Part shown: positions 14,227 to 26,520 of the stretch, one piece after another
Layout: each line of letters starts with the position of its first letter
Position numbering within the stretch: position 1 is the first letter of the stretch
Assembly: GCA_029168955.1 (NCBI GenBank)
Contig: JAPDOI010000009.1
Location: forward strand, 4,209,001-4,273,000
Direction: 5' to 3'
From: Aplectana chamaeleonis
Lineage: Eukaryota > Nematoda > Chromadorea > Rhabditida > Cosmocercidae
DNA: 64,000 nucleotides
Translations under genes and position numbers: made by a program
The notes under the pieces: generated by a model
Seen by the model: only the letters and a program-made list of their open reading frames with translations
Told to the model about the DNA's origin: nothing
The model's database searches: none

Positions 14227-17200
14227 GGCCGGGGTTTTCCTGATCGTGAGAGATTTAATTTGTTCAGAAAAGCCACAAAGTTTCGACAGAGCGCCGCGAA
14301 GCGGCGCGAACCCCCGGCTTATGGTTCCGGACAAAGCGCCGCGAAGCGGCGCTTTGGCCGGGGTTTTCCTGATCGTGAGAGATTTAATTTGTTCAGAAAA
14401 GCCACAAAGTTTCGGACAGAGCGCCGCGAAGCGGCGCGAACCCCCGGCTTATGGTTCCGGACAAAGCGCCGCGAAGCGGCGCTTTGGCCGGGGTTTTCCT
14501 GATCGTGAGAGATTTAATTTGTTCAGAAAAGCCACAAAGTTTCTGACAGAGCGCCGCGAAGCGGCGCGAACTCCCCGGTTTATGGTGAGCCTCGGACAAA
14601 GCGCCGCGAAGCGGCGCTTTGGCCGGGGTTTTCCTGATCGTGAGAGATTTAATTTGTTCAGAAAAGCCACAAAGTTTCTGACAGAGCGCCGCGAAGCGGC
14701 GCGAACCCCGGCTTATGGTTCCCGGACAGCGCCGCGAAGCGGCGCTTTGGCCGGGGTTTTCCTGATCGTGAGAGATTTAATTTGTTCAGAAAAGCCACAA
14801 AGTTTCTGGACAGAGCGCCGCGAAGCGGCGCGAACCCCGGCTTATGGTTCCGGACAAAGCGCCGCGAAGCGGCGCTTTGGCCGGGGTTTTCCTGATCGTG
14901 AGAGATTTAATTTGTTCAGAAAAGCCACAAAGTTTCCTGGACAGAGCGCCGCGAAGCGGCGCGAACCCCGGCTTATGGTTCTGGACAGAGCGCCGCGAAG
15001 CGGCGCTTTGGCCGGGGTTTTCCTGATCGTGAGAGATTTAATTTGTTCAGAAAAGCCACAAAGTTTCTGACAGAGCGCCGCGAAGCGGCGCGAACCCCGG
15101 CTTATGGTTCCGGACGCGCCGCGAAGCGGCGCTTTGGCCGGGGTTTTCCTGATCGTGAGAGATTTAATTTGTTCAGAAAAGCCACAAAGTTACTGGACAG
15201 AGCGCCGCAAAGCGGCGCAAACCCCCGGCTTATGGTTCCCGGACTAAGCGTCGCGAAGCGGCGCTTTGGCCGGGGTTTTCCTGATCGTGAGAGATTTAAT
15301 TTGTTCAGAAAAGCCACAAAGTTTCTGGACAGAGCGCCTCGAAGCGGCGCGAGCCCCCGGCTTATGGTTCCGGACAAAGCGCCGCGAAGCGGCGCTTTGG
15401 CCGGGGTTTTCCTGATCGTGAGAGATTTAATTTGTTCAGAAAAGCCACAAAGTTTCCGGACAGAGCGCCGCGAAGCGGCGCGAACCGCACGGCTTATGGT
15501 TCCCGGACAAAGCGCCGCGAAGCGGCGCTTTGGCCGGGGTTTTCCTGATCGTGAGAGATTTAATTTGTTCAGAAAAGCCACAAAGTTTCTGACAGAGCGC
15601 CGCGAAGCGGCGCGAACCCCGGCTTATGGTTCCTGGACAAAGCGCCGCGAAGCGGCGCTTTGGCCGGGGTTTTCCTGATCGTGAGAGATTTAATTTGTTC
15701 AGAAAAGCCACAAAGTTTCTGACAGAGCGCCGCGAAGCGGCGCGAACCCCCGGCTTATGGTTCCTGGACAAAGCGCCGCGAAGCGGCGCTTTGGCCGGGG
15801 TTTTCCTGATCGTGAGAGATTTAATTTGTTCAGAAAAGCCACAAAGTTTCTGACAGAGCGCCGCGAAGCGGCGCGAACCCCCGGTTTATGGTTCTGGACA
15901 GCGCCGCGAAGCGGCGCTTTGGCCGGGGTTTTCCTGATTGTGAGAGATTTAATTTGTTCAGAAAAGCCACAAAGTTTCTGGACAGAGCGCCGCGAAGCGG
16001 CGCGAACCCCCCGGCTTATGGTTCCGGACAAAGCGCCGCGAAGCGGCGCTTTGGCCGGGGTTTTCCTGATCGTAAGAAATTTAATTTGTTCAGAAAAGCC
16101 ACAAAGTTTCTGACTAGAGCGCCGCGAAGCCGCGCGAACCCCCGGCTTATGGTTCCCGGACAAAGGGCCGCGAAGCGGCGCGTTGGCCGGGGTTTTCCTG
16201 GTCGTGAGAGGTTTAATTTGTTCAGAAAGGCCACAAAGTTTGCTGACAGACCTTCGCGCCGCGAAGTGGCGCAAACTCCCCGGCTTATGGTTTCGGACAT
16301 AGGGCCGCGAAGCGTCGCTTTGGCCGGGGTTTTCCTGATCGTGAGAGATTTAATTTGTTCAGAAAAAGCCACAAAGTTTCTGGGACAGAGCGCCGCGAAG
16401 CGGCGCGAACCCCCGGCTTATGGTTCCCGGACAAAGCGCCGCGAAGCGGCGCTTTGGCCGGGTTTTCCTGATCGTGAGAGATTTAATTTGTTCAGAAAAG
16501 CCACAAAGTTTCTGACAGAGCGCCGCGAAGCGGCGCGAACCCCGGCTTATGGTTCCCGGACAAAGCGCCGCGAAGCGGCGCTTTGGCCGGGGTTTTCCTG
16601 ATCGTGAGAGATTTAATTTGTTCAGAAAAGCCACAAAGTTTCTGACAGAGCGCCGCGAAGCGGCGCGAACCCCCGGCTTATGGTTCCTGGACAAAGCGCC
16701 GCGAAGCGGCGCTTTGGCCGGGGTTTTCCTGATCGTGAGAGATTTAATTTGTTCAGAAAAGCCACAAAGTTTCGACAGAGCGCCGCGAAGCGGCGCGAAC
16801 CCCCGGTTTATGAGTTCCCGGACAAAGCGCCGCGAAGCGGCGCTTTGGCCGGGGTTTTCCTGATCGTGAGAGATTTAATTTGTTCAGAAAAGCCACAAAG
16901 TTTCTGACAGAGCGCCGCGAAGCGGGGCGAACCCCCACCCGGCTTATGGTTCCCGGAGAAAGCGCCGCGAAGCGGCGCTTTGGCTGGGGTTTTCCTGATT
17001 GTGATAGATTTAATTTGTTCAGAAAAGCCACGAAGTTTCCGAATAGAGCACCGCGAAGCGGCGCGAACCCCTCGGCTTATGATTCCCGGACAAAGCGCCG
17101 CGAAGCGGCGCTTTGACCGGCTGTTTTCTGATCGTGAGAGATTTGATTTGTTCAGATGAGCCACAAAGCTTCCGAACAGAGCGCCGCGAAGCGGCGCGAA

Positions 17201-20200
17201 CCCCCGGCTTATGGTTCTGGACAAAGCGCCGCGAAGCGGCGCTTTGGCCGGGGTTTTCCTGATCGTGAGAGATTTAATTTGTTCAGAAAAAGCCACAAAG
17301 TTTCGGACAGAGCGCCGCGAAGCGGCGCGAACCCCCGGCTTATGGTTCCGGACAAAGCGCCGCGAAGCGGCGCTTTGGCCGGGTTTTCCTGATCGTGAGA
17401 GATTTAATTTGTTCAGAAAAGCCACAAAGTTTCTGACAGAGCGCCGCGAAGCGGCGCGAACCCCGGCTTATGGTTCTGGGACAAAGCGCCGCGAAGCGGC
17501 GCTTTGGCCGGGGTTTTCCTGATCGTGAGAGATTTAATTTGTTCAGAAAAAGCCACAAAGTTTCTGACAGAGCGCCGCGAAGCGGCGCGAACCCCCCGGC
17601 TTATGGTTCCTGACAAAGCGCCGCGAAGCGGCGCTTTGGCCGGGGTTTTCCTGATCGTGAGAGATTTAATTTGTTCAGAAAAGCCACAAAGTTTCTGGAC
17701 AGAGCGCCGCGAAGCGGCGCGAACCCCGGCTTATGGTTCCCGGACAAAGCGCCGCGAAGCGGCGCTTGGCCGGGGTTTTCCTGATCGTGAGAGATTTAAT
17801 TTGTTCAGAAAAGCCACAAAGTTTCTGGACAGAGCGCCGCGAAGCGGCGCGAACCCCGGCTTATGGTTCCTGGACAAAGCGCCGCGAAGCGGCGCTTTGG
17901 CCGGGGTTTTCCTGATCGTGAGAGATTTAATTTGTTCAGAAAAGCCACAAAGTTTCTGGACAGAGCGCCGCGAAGCGGCGCGAACCCCCCGTGAGTTATG
18001 AGCCGACAGCGCCGCGAAGCGGCGAACCGGAAGGGGTTCTCCTGATCGTGAGAGATTTAATTTGTTCAGAAAAGCCACAAAGTTTCCTGGACAGAGCGCC
18101 GCGAACGCAACCCCGGCGCTTATGGTTGGCCGGGGTTTTCCTGATCCAGAGGGATTTAATTCGGTTCAAAAGAAAGAAAGCCACAAAGTTTCCGGACAGA
18201 GAGCGCCGCGAAGCGGAGCGAACCGCTTATGGCTTATGGCGCTTGGCCGGGGTTTTCCTGATCGTGAGAGATTTAATTTGTTCAGAAAAGCCACAAAGTT
18301 TCTGGACAGAGCGCCGCGAAGCGGCGCGAACCCCTGGTTTATGGTTCCTGGACAGCGCCGCGAAGCGGCGCTTTGGCCGGGGTTTTCCTGATCGTGAGAG
18401 ATTTAATTTGTTCAGAAAAGCCACAAAGTTTTGACAGAGCGCCGCGAAGCGGCGCGAACCCCGGGCGAGTTCCGACAAAGCGCCGCGAAGGCGCTTTGGC
18501 CGGGGTTTTCCTGATCGTGAGAGATTTAATTTGTTCAGAAAAGCCACAAAGTTTCTGGACAGAGCGCCGCGAAGCGGCGCGAACCCCCGGCTTATGGTTC
18601 CTGGACAAAGCGCCGCGAAGCGGCGCTTTGGCCGGGGTTTTCCTGATCGTGAGAGATTTAATTTGTTCAGAAAAAGCCACAAAGTTTCTGGACAGAGCGC
18701 CGCGAAGCGGCGCGAACCCCGGCTTATGGTTCTGGACAAAGCGCCGCGAAGCGGCGCTTTGGCCGGGGTTTTCCTGATCGTGAGAGATTTAATTTGTTCA
18801 GAAAAGCCACAAAGTTTCTGACAGAGCGCCGCGAAGCGGCGCGAACTCCCCGGCTTATGGTTCTCGGACAGCGCCGCGAAGCGGCGCTTTGGCCGGGGTT
18901 TTCCTGATCGTGAGAGATTTAATTTGTTCAGAAAAGCCACAAAGTTTCCTGACAGAGCGCCGCGAAGCGGCGCGAACCCCGGCTTATGGTTCCGGACAGC
19001 GCCGCGAAGCGGCGCTTTGGCCGGGGTTTTCCTGATCGTGAGAGATTTAATTTGTTCAGAAAAGCCACAAAGTTTCTGACAGAGCGCCGCGAAGCGGCGC
19101 GAACCCCCCGGCTTATGGTTCCCGGACAAAGCGCCGCGAAGCGGCGCTTGGCCGGGGTTTTCCTGATCGTGAGAGATTTAATTTGTTCAGAAAAAGCCAC
19201 AAAGTTTCTGGACAGAGCGCCGCGAAGCGGCGCGAACCCCGGTCTATGGCTTCGCGAAGCGGCGCTTTGGCCGGGGTTTTCCTGATCGTGAGAGATTTAA
19301 TTTGTTCAGAAAAGCCACAAAGTTTCGGACAGAGCGCCGCGAAGCGGCGCGAACCCCCGGCTTATGGTTCTCGGACAAAGTGCCGCGAAGCGGCGCTTTG
19401 GCCGGGGTTTTCCTGATAGTGAGAGATTTAATTTGTTCAGAAAAGCCACAAAGTTTCCGGACAGAGCGCCGCGAAGCGGCGCGAACCCCCCGGCTTATGG
19501 TTCCCGGACAAAGCGCCGCGAAGCGACGCTTTTGCCGGGGTTTTCCTGATCGTGAGAGATTTAAATTGTTAAGAAAAGCCACAAAGTTTCTGGACAGAGC
19601 GCCGCGAAGCGGCTCGAACCCCCCGGCTTATGGTTCCGCGAAGCGGCGCTTTGGCCGGGGTTCTCCTGATCGTGAGAGATTTAATTTGTTCAGAAAAGCC
19701 ACAAAGTTTTTGGACAGAGCGCCGCGAGGCGGCGCGAACCCCCTGGCTTATGGTTCCCGGACAAAGCGCCGCGAAGCGGCGCTTTGACCGGGTTTTTTCT
19801 GATCGTGAGAGATTAAATTTGTTCAGAAAGCCACAAAGTTTCTGACAGAGCGCCGCGAAGCGGCGCGAACCCCGGCTTATGGTTCCGGACAAAGCGCCGC
19901 GAAGCGGCGCTTTGGCCGGGGTTTTCCTGATGATGAGAGATTTAATTTGTTCAGAAAAGCCACAAAGTTTTTGGACAGAGCGCCGCGAGGCGGCGCGAAC
20001 CCCCTGGCTTATGGTTCCCGGACAAAGCGCCGCGAAGCGGCGCTTTGACCGGGTTTTTTCTGATCGTGAGAGATTAAATTTGTTCAGAAAAGCCACAAAG
20101 TTTCCGGACAGAGCGCCACGAAGCGGCGCGAACCCCCCGGCTTATGGTTCTCGGACAAAGCGCCGCGAAGCGGCGCTTTGGTCGGGTTTTCTTTTCTGAT

Positions 20201-21758
20201 TGTCAGAGATTTAATTTGTTCAGAAAAGCCACAAAGTTTCCGAACAGAGCGCCGCGAAGCGGCGTGAAACCCCCGGCTTATGGTTCCTGGACAAAGTGCC
20301 GCGAAGCGCGCTTTGGCCGGGATTTCCCTGATCGTGAGAGATTTAATTTGTTCAGAAAAGCCACAAAGTTTCCGAACAAAGCGCCGCGAAGCGGCGCGAA
20401 CCTCCCGGCTTAAGGTTCCCGGACAAAGCGCCGCGAAGCGGCGCTTTGGCCGGGGTTTTCCTGATCGTGAGAGATTTAATTTGTTCAGAAAAGCCACAAA
20501 GGTTCTGGACAGGCGCCGCGAAGCGGCGCGAACCCCCGGCTTATGGTTCCTGGACAAAGCGCCGCGAAGCGGCGCTTTGGCCGGGGTTTTCCTGATCGTG
20601 AGAGATTTAATTTGTTCAGAAAAGCCACAAAGTTTCTGACAGAGCGCCGCGAAGCGGCGCGAACCCCCGGTTTATGGTTCCAGTTTCGACAAAGCGCCGC
20701 GAAGCGGCGCTTTGGCCGGGGTTTTCCTGATCGTGAGAGATTTAATTTGTTCAGAAAAGCCGCAAAGTTTACGGACAGAGCGCCGCGAAGCGGCGCGAAC
20801 CCCACGGCTTATGGTTCCCAGACAAAGCGCCGCAAAGCGGCGCTTTGGCCGGGGTTTTCCTGATCGTGAGAGATTTAAATTGTTCAGAAAAACCACAAAG
20901 TTTACGGACCTTCGCGCCGCGAAGTGGCGCGAACTCCCCGGCTTATGGTTTCGGACATAGGGCCGCGAAGCGGCGCTTTGGCTGGGGTTTTCATGATCGT
21001 AAGAGATTTAATTTGTTCAGAAAAGCCATAAAGTTTCCGGACAGAGCGCCGCAAAGCGGCGCGAACCCCCCGGCTTATGGACGAAAGCGCCGCGAAGCGG
21101 CGCTTTGGCCGGGTTTTCCTGATCGTGAGAGATTTAATTTGTTCAGAAAAGCCACAAAGTTTCTGGACAGAGCGCCGCGAAGCGGCGCGAACCCCCGGTT
21201 TATGGAGCCCTGACAAAGCGCTGCGAAGCGGCGCTTTGCCCGGGGTTTTCCTGATCGTGAGAGATTTAATTTGTTCAGAAAAGCCACAAAGTTTCCGGAC
21301 AGAGCGCCGCGTAGCGGCGCGAACCCCCCGGCTTATGGGCGCCGCGAAGCGCCGCTTTGGTCGTGGTTTTCCTGATTGTGAGAGATTTAATTTGTTCAGA
21401 AAAGCCACAAAGTTTCCGGACAGAGCGCCGCGAAGCGGCGCGAACCCCGGCTTATGGTTCCGGACAAAGCGCCGCGAAGCGGCGCTTTGGCCGGGGTTTT
21501 CCTGATCGTGAGATTTAATTTGTTCAGAAAAGCCACAAAGTTTCTGGACAGAGTGCCGCGAAGCGGCGCGAACCCCGGCTTATGGTTCCGGGACAAAGCG
21601 CCGCGAAGCGGCGCTTTGGCCGGGTTTTCCTGATCGTGAGAGATTTAATTTGTTCAGAAAAGCCACAAAGTTTCTGGACAGAGCGCCGCGAAGCGGCGCG
21701 AACCCCCCGGTTTATGAGCCTTGGATCAAAAAGCGCCGCGAAGCGGCGCTTTGGCCGG

Positions 21759-21814
21759 GCTTGCATCAGAGGTTCCGCCCGTTCACCTGGTGGACGTGCG
21801 GGCCTCTACGGGAT
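21759..21814. other. Junction between array 1 and array 2
   Basis: About 56 bp belonging to neither repeat. It holds a short inverted repeat, AGAGG..CCGC (21768-21778) facing GCGG.CCTCT (ending 21807). Array 2 sequence starts at GGTGGTTAAAGAATAG, in the middle of its unit. Confidence 0.7.
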
Positions 21815-23179
21815 GTTGCGGGTGGTTAAAGAATAGTCCTGATTACTTTTGTAGAATCAATCCGTGCAAGTTGTCGTCGTTGGAAGAAGGTTTTAAGCTA
21901 CATAGGAAATCCTCGAATGGATCTTTAAAGCCAAGCTTGAAAAGATTTTGATAACTATTCATCGGGGTTTAAGTGGGTATAAAGTCCGGAGGTGGTTTAA
22001 GTCATTATCAACGATCCTGTCGTGTCACCAACGAATGAAGGTCGTGACCCCAGGTGATGCTTTGAGAATTGAATCTCCCACGCAATGAGGGTGAAGTCAC
22101 TTCATTGAAGAAAGGAAAAGAACTCGGAAGTTCTCGCTGATTTTTTTTGAAGCTATTTCTGATGACAGAATGTTGAGAACAGAAAATGTAATCCCCCAAC
22201 CTACTCCCTAAATGAGTGCACAATCGTGCATGGAGCCTTAATCAGGCTTTGGAAGGTTTTGTGATCAGAAATGCACCTACAGCTCAATACTGTTTTGGAG
22301 TGGTTAGGAGATGTGACGAAACTAGTGCTATAGTGATGATGCCCAGGTGGTCGTACTTTTGTGCTCCGATTCTTTTATTATATGGAAGGATAAGCCTCAT
22401 GAATTTTCGTATTGGCCAAAAAATTTTTCTCCTTTTCCTGATGCAGTAAACGACGCGAAATTGGTGTTTAATGGGTATTTGACGCGTTGATCACGAATTT
22501 GCTATCACTTTGTGCATTTTAAAAGTCCTGTTAATGAGTTATGGGAGTGAGTTTGGGCTGGGGAGGCTGTAGTATCAGAATTCTGAAGCTGTTATCCGAC
22601 TGGTGGCAGTTAAAGAATAGTCCTTGATTACTTTTTGTAGAATCAATCCGTGAAGTTGTCGTCGTTGGAAGAAGGTTTCTCAAGCTGCATAGAAATCCTC
22701 GAATGGGATCTTAAAGCTGCTTTGAAAAGATTTTGATGAACTATTCATCGGGGCCTAGTGCGGGCGATAAAGTCCGGGAGGTGGTTTTAGGGTCACGTCA
22801 ATGATCCTGTCGTGTCACCAACCCACGAAGGTCGACCCCCAGGTGATGCCGCCGAGAATTGAATCTCCCAATGCAATGAGGGGTGAAGTCGTTTTGAAGA
22901 AAGGAAAGAACTCGAAGTTCTCGCTGATTTTTTGGCTATTTCTGATGGACAGAATGTTGAGAACAGAAAACGTAATCCTCAACCTACCCAATTTCTAAAT
23001 GAGTGCACAACTCGTGTGAGCCTAACTTATACTTTTTAATGTTTTGTGTACTTGGAAATGCAAATCTACAGCTCCAATACTGTTTTGGAGTGGTTAGAGA
23101 TGGGACGAAATAGTGCTATAGTGATGGAGGCCCAGGTGGTCGTACTTTGTGCTCCGATTCTTTTATTATATGGAAGGAT
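21815..23179 (+). repeat. 785-bp tandem array (array 2), left part
   Basis: First 1.7 copies of a head-to-tail repeat with a period of about 785 bp, measured from TATGGAAGGATAAGCC at about 22381 to the same site at 23168. Landmarks per unit include GGTGGTTAAAGAATAGTCC, GAAGTTGTCGTCGTTG, ATAAAGTCCGGGAGGTGG and CAGGTGGTCGTACTTTG. The first copy is more diverged. No conserved open frame runs through the unit. The part ends at the RTE insertion. Confidence 0.93.
23168..23179. repeat. Left target site duplication of RTE element
   Basis: ATATGGAAGGAT, identical to 26603-26614. It lies within array 2 sequence, and the unit resumes in register after the right copy (AAGCCTGATGATTTTTC). Confidence 0.9.
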
Positions 23180-23537
23180 GGGGGTGTGTATACAAGTCTG
23201 TTGGTACCTGCTCGTTGGTGCCCCTGCTTCTACCTGAACCCTGCAGACGTTTGAGTGTGCCATTAGGGTTCACGTTCGAGCCGATATAGCGTGCACAACT
23301 GTATCGGCGAAAAGTATCCCGCACATTGCATAAAGGCGTAAGTGCCGTCCGGTTAATTACAGACCTCTGGTCCATAACACCCTAGGATCCGCGTACCTAG
23401 TGGAAGCTCATGGAGTCTTTGGCCACAAGTTTCGCTACAATTTCGCCACCCTGAACCGTCGATCGCCGTCGAGCGAGATCCAAAAACTGCGCTATCCAGA
23501 CTTCTGAGCTATTTCCGATGCACCGTTTGCCGTTTTG

Positions 23538-24222
23538 CAGGAAACCCGCCTCAAGGATAGACCCGTCATCAGCGTCGAGTATACAATTCATCTACTGCGG
23601 TAACGCTGACGACAGGAGAGTGGGAGGCTGTGCAATAGCCAAAAGGAAGGATTTCAATGGTATGGTCAATGAGTTCGGCTCAACGTCGTCGGAATGCATC
23701 TGCATGACTGGTGGGATCACAGAGGATTCAATCTGTGGATAGCGAGTGCTCATGCGCCCACTGGAAACCGCCGAAGACAATTCGGAAGGATGCGTTTTAT
23801 GAGGAACTCAATACGTTGCAATGGCCAGATACCTTGTCAACATGCTGTTGTCGTGGGGATTGACGCAAAATGCGAAGATGGGACTTGGATCAGGAATCCG
23901 GAAGTACTCGGTAAATGGTTCTACCCAGTGGAGTTAAACATCGGACAATGGCTACCGCCTTGTCGACTTTTGTGAACGCAGTGGTCTGATTATTGCATCG
24001 ATTTATCCAAGAGGAATCATCGCCGCCATCAGCTTACGTGGCAGGGACCAACCCGGCTGACCTCCAGAAGAGCAGCGGGAAGCGGAAGATGACAACTTTG
24101 AAACTACAGCTTGACTATGTCCTGACGGAGGAATATCTCCAGTATCGGACATCTGGAAGATCTAGAGCTGTGTGGGATGTCGCATTCTGATTCGGATCAC
24201 CGTCCTGTTCTTGCTGAACTTC
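23538..24222 (+). pseudogene. RTE endonuclease (APE-type) domain, broken
   Basis: Diagnostic blocks of the APE endonuclease are readable in shifting frames: QETRLKDRP at 23538, then ADDRRVGGCAIA at about 23610, a block reading SAHAPTGNRR at about 23748, VVVGIDAKCEDG at about 23850, LTWQGPTRLT at about 24036, LQLDYVLT at about 24104 and SDSDHRPVLAEL at about 24188-24222. QE (metal binding) and SDH (catalytic) are the family's key motifs. At least four frameshifts separate these blocks, so no complete domain could be made. It normally nicks target DNA to prime reverse transcription. Confidence 0.88.
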
Positions 24223-24839
24223 ACTGCGATGGATTCATAAGAGGAAGCGAGGGGCTCAGCCTCTCCAGAGGATTGACATGATATGTCTCAGAGATGAAGA
24301 GTGCATATGAATTTCCGACAACGCGTTTCTATCTCACATCGAGTACGGACTAAGAAGAAACTTTGCGACGCGGATTCTTTTCGTCAAGTGCATCCAGTGA
24401 CGCTTCGAAAGAGGCATCTCCCGGTTGTACAGCCTAAGAAGAAGTTCGCCTCATGTCTCGTAGAAGAAACAACATCTACTCTACAACAGAGAGTATGTGC
24501 TCTCCGAAACTGCAGGAAACTTCGTGGAGGAGAAGCGTCTGAGGAGGGAAGTTATGTTCGGCAGCTTCAAAGTGACCGCGAACGAGAGTGGACGTGTAGG
24601 AGCTGGCGGAGTTCGAGAAGGCTTGGGAGGAGAAGAACTGAAGAAAAGCCTACACGTTGCTGGTGACAGTATAGCGGGAAGATGAAGAGATGTTCTCCTG
24701 TCTTGAAACACTACCAATGGAGTTGCAATTGGTGACGCGACGCTGCCAATATGGAAGGATTACTTCAGTTCACTACATTTGGAATCGTCCAGCGCCATCA
24801 GTACCCGAAGCCCCGCATGTTCAGAGAGCACATTACGAT

Positions 24840-26520
24840 GTCAGTGAGGAACCGCCGACTGAGTCTGAAGTTTTGGACAGTCCGGAAAATGAAGAATGGA
24901 AGCAGGCAGGTGTGAGATGACAACATCACTGCTGAAATGCTGAAAGCTCTTCCTCCGTCTGGGATTCGTGAAATGACCAACACCATCCGTGCCATAGTGG
25001 ATGAGCTGAAAGGATACCCTGATTCGTGGAGACATGCGATCATCGTACTCTCTTCACAATAAGAAGCTATCCGTCACGGATCCTAAGAACTACAGAGGAA
25101 TCTCTCTACTTCGTGCGTCATGTACAATGTTTTAGAACGTATCATTACCCTCGAGCGACTTATCAAACATCGTGAAGGAACGACTAGAGATGAGCAAGCC
25201 GGTTTTTCAGACCTGGAAGATCGACCATCGACCAAGTGTTCGTCGTGGAGAAGAGTAATTGAATCGTGGCAGCGGCTTTCGAAGCCATTACAGCTTTGCT
25301 TTTTTGGACTTTGAAGCCGCGTTCGACTCTCCTCATCGTGATCGATTGCTCGGCGCTCTGCGAGCAGATGGAGTCCCGGAAAAGTATGTCTGGTTAATCG
25401 AGGGCATGAACAAAGGAACAACAGCGCAGTAGTTCGTACACCTGTCGGATTTACGTTAGCTGAGGTGAAAATAGAAGTAAGCGCAAGGAGCCGTTGCAGG
25501 ATCTTTTCTTTTCTAACTTCGCTGCTGATGACATCATGCGTAGAGTTGCAGAAACAGTTTCCTGCGGATGTGATCCTAACACCATCAGGACGCTCCCTTG
25601 TCGACCTGGAGTACGCCGGGACGACATTGTGCGTTATTCGCTGAAAACAACGCAAAACTGCAAAGGATTGTGAACTCTTGTTTCGAAGTATGCCGCAGCT
25701 CATGGACTTCTGTCTTCGTCCCGACAAATGCAAGCAGATGTGGGTCTCTCAGAGGCCTTCAACTGGAGTTTGTGGACGGACAACGTATCGAACTGGTGGA
25801 CGATTTCTGTTATTTGGGCTGTTTGCTGAAGAACGATGGTAGTTATGCAGCGGATATTCGACAACGATGTGCGCGAAAGCTATTGCCCGCATTCAATTTT
25901 CTAACCAAGTGTTTGTGGTCTACTACCATCGCGAAGGAAGTCGGTTGCGCGTCTACCTATCCGCCATCTGCCCCATCATGATGTACGGACCGGAGAACAT
26001 CGTCTTCTCAACAACAATAATCAACACAACAATTCACAGGCAGCACCTGAAAACGCAGATGGAAAAGGTTGGATTTGCACGGAGAGGAAGCTTTTAGGCG
26101 TTTGCTTGGATATTTCTGGCCGCGTGTATGCCATATAACGAAGACCTTTACAAGGAAATCGACGCAGTACATCAACGCTTGACACGAGGGAGGTGCCAGC
26201 ATCTCCTAACGCCATTCCCTCAAGCGGAGCAACTGGAAAGTCGACTCTGACTGCTCGGGCATATACTTCAGAAGAACGCCGGATCGTCTCGTACAACACG
26301 CTTTAAAAATGCTTCCCAAATCCTGTCTGGAAACAGCCACCTGGGCGTAGGCGAAAGTTCTGGACGGGATGTGGTTAAAGAGGTGATTTGTAAAGTCACT
26401 CGGCATCGAAAAGATGCCCAGGCGCGATGTATCGTTTCGCAGGAAATGGAATTCAGTGACAGCTGGATGGAATGTGTTCAAATTGTGGCTGAAGACCGTG
26501 AAAATGGACAGCACGGCTGA
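24840..26520 (+). pseudogene. RTE reverse transcriptase and C-terminal region, broken
   Basis: Reverse transcriptase blocks in order: IREMTN..IRAIVDE at about 24967, VMYNVLERII at 25120, KHREGTTRDEQAGF near 25170, the motif A segment DFEAAFDSPHRDRLL at 25307, and the segment around motif C at 25612. There, expected YADD is disrupted by what looks like a 2-base insertion (TACGCCGGGACGAC). Downstream follow VDGQRIELVDDFCYLGCLLK at about 25770 and MMYGPEN at 25978, typical of the RTE thumb and C-terminal domain. The catalytic box and many frames are lost; the copy is dead. Confidence 0.88.

Larger units (their letters stand above)
1..21758 (+). repeat. Hairpin-bearing satellite array (array 1)
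   Basis: Uninterrupted head-to-tail array, all units in one orientation and continuing past the left edge. Every unit contains the landmarks GGCTTATGG, GGCCGGGGTTTTCCTGAT, CGTGAGAGATTTAATTTG, TTCAGAAAAGCCACAAAG and an inverted repeat GCGCCGC-GAA-GCGGCGC. Unit length is about 107 bp at the left and about 131 bp at the right, so I estimate roughly 170 units by eye. The unit has stops in only one of three forward frames and its length is not a multiple of three, which explains long open frames on both strands (up to about 347 codons at 8098-9141). I see no gene in it. It ends abruptly at the last hairpin near 21735-21751. Confidence 0.97.
7801..21758 (+). repeat. Array 1, type B units (about 131 bp, two hairpins)
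   Basis: Almost every unit here has two hairpins. The second sits in an inserted module of about 30 bp, reading CCGGACAAAGCGCCGC then GAA then GCGGCGCTTT, between GGCTTATGGTT and GGCCGGGG. The module resembles the first hairpin with its upstream flank (CCGGACAGAGCGCCGC), so it is probably a duplication of it. Hairpin arms are nearly invariant, while the bases just 5' of each hairpin vary by small indels. Confidence 0.9.

Noticed and set aside
1602..19129. Long open frames across array 1 (for example 1602-2567, 4407-5348, 8098-9141 plus strand, 18227-19129 minus strand) with repeating peptides such as FPDRERFNLFRKATKF
   Set aside because: They follow the satellite unit in whichever frame lacks the single stop. 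They occur on both strands, change frame with each unit-length indel, and start at the same in-unit ATG. This is a product of repeat composition, not a repetitive protein.
1..21758. CRISPR-like array
   Set aside because: There are no unique spacers; the whole unit is repeated, and the host is a nematode.
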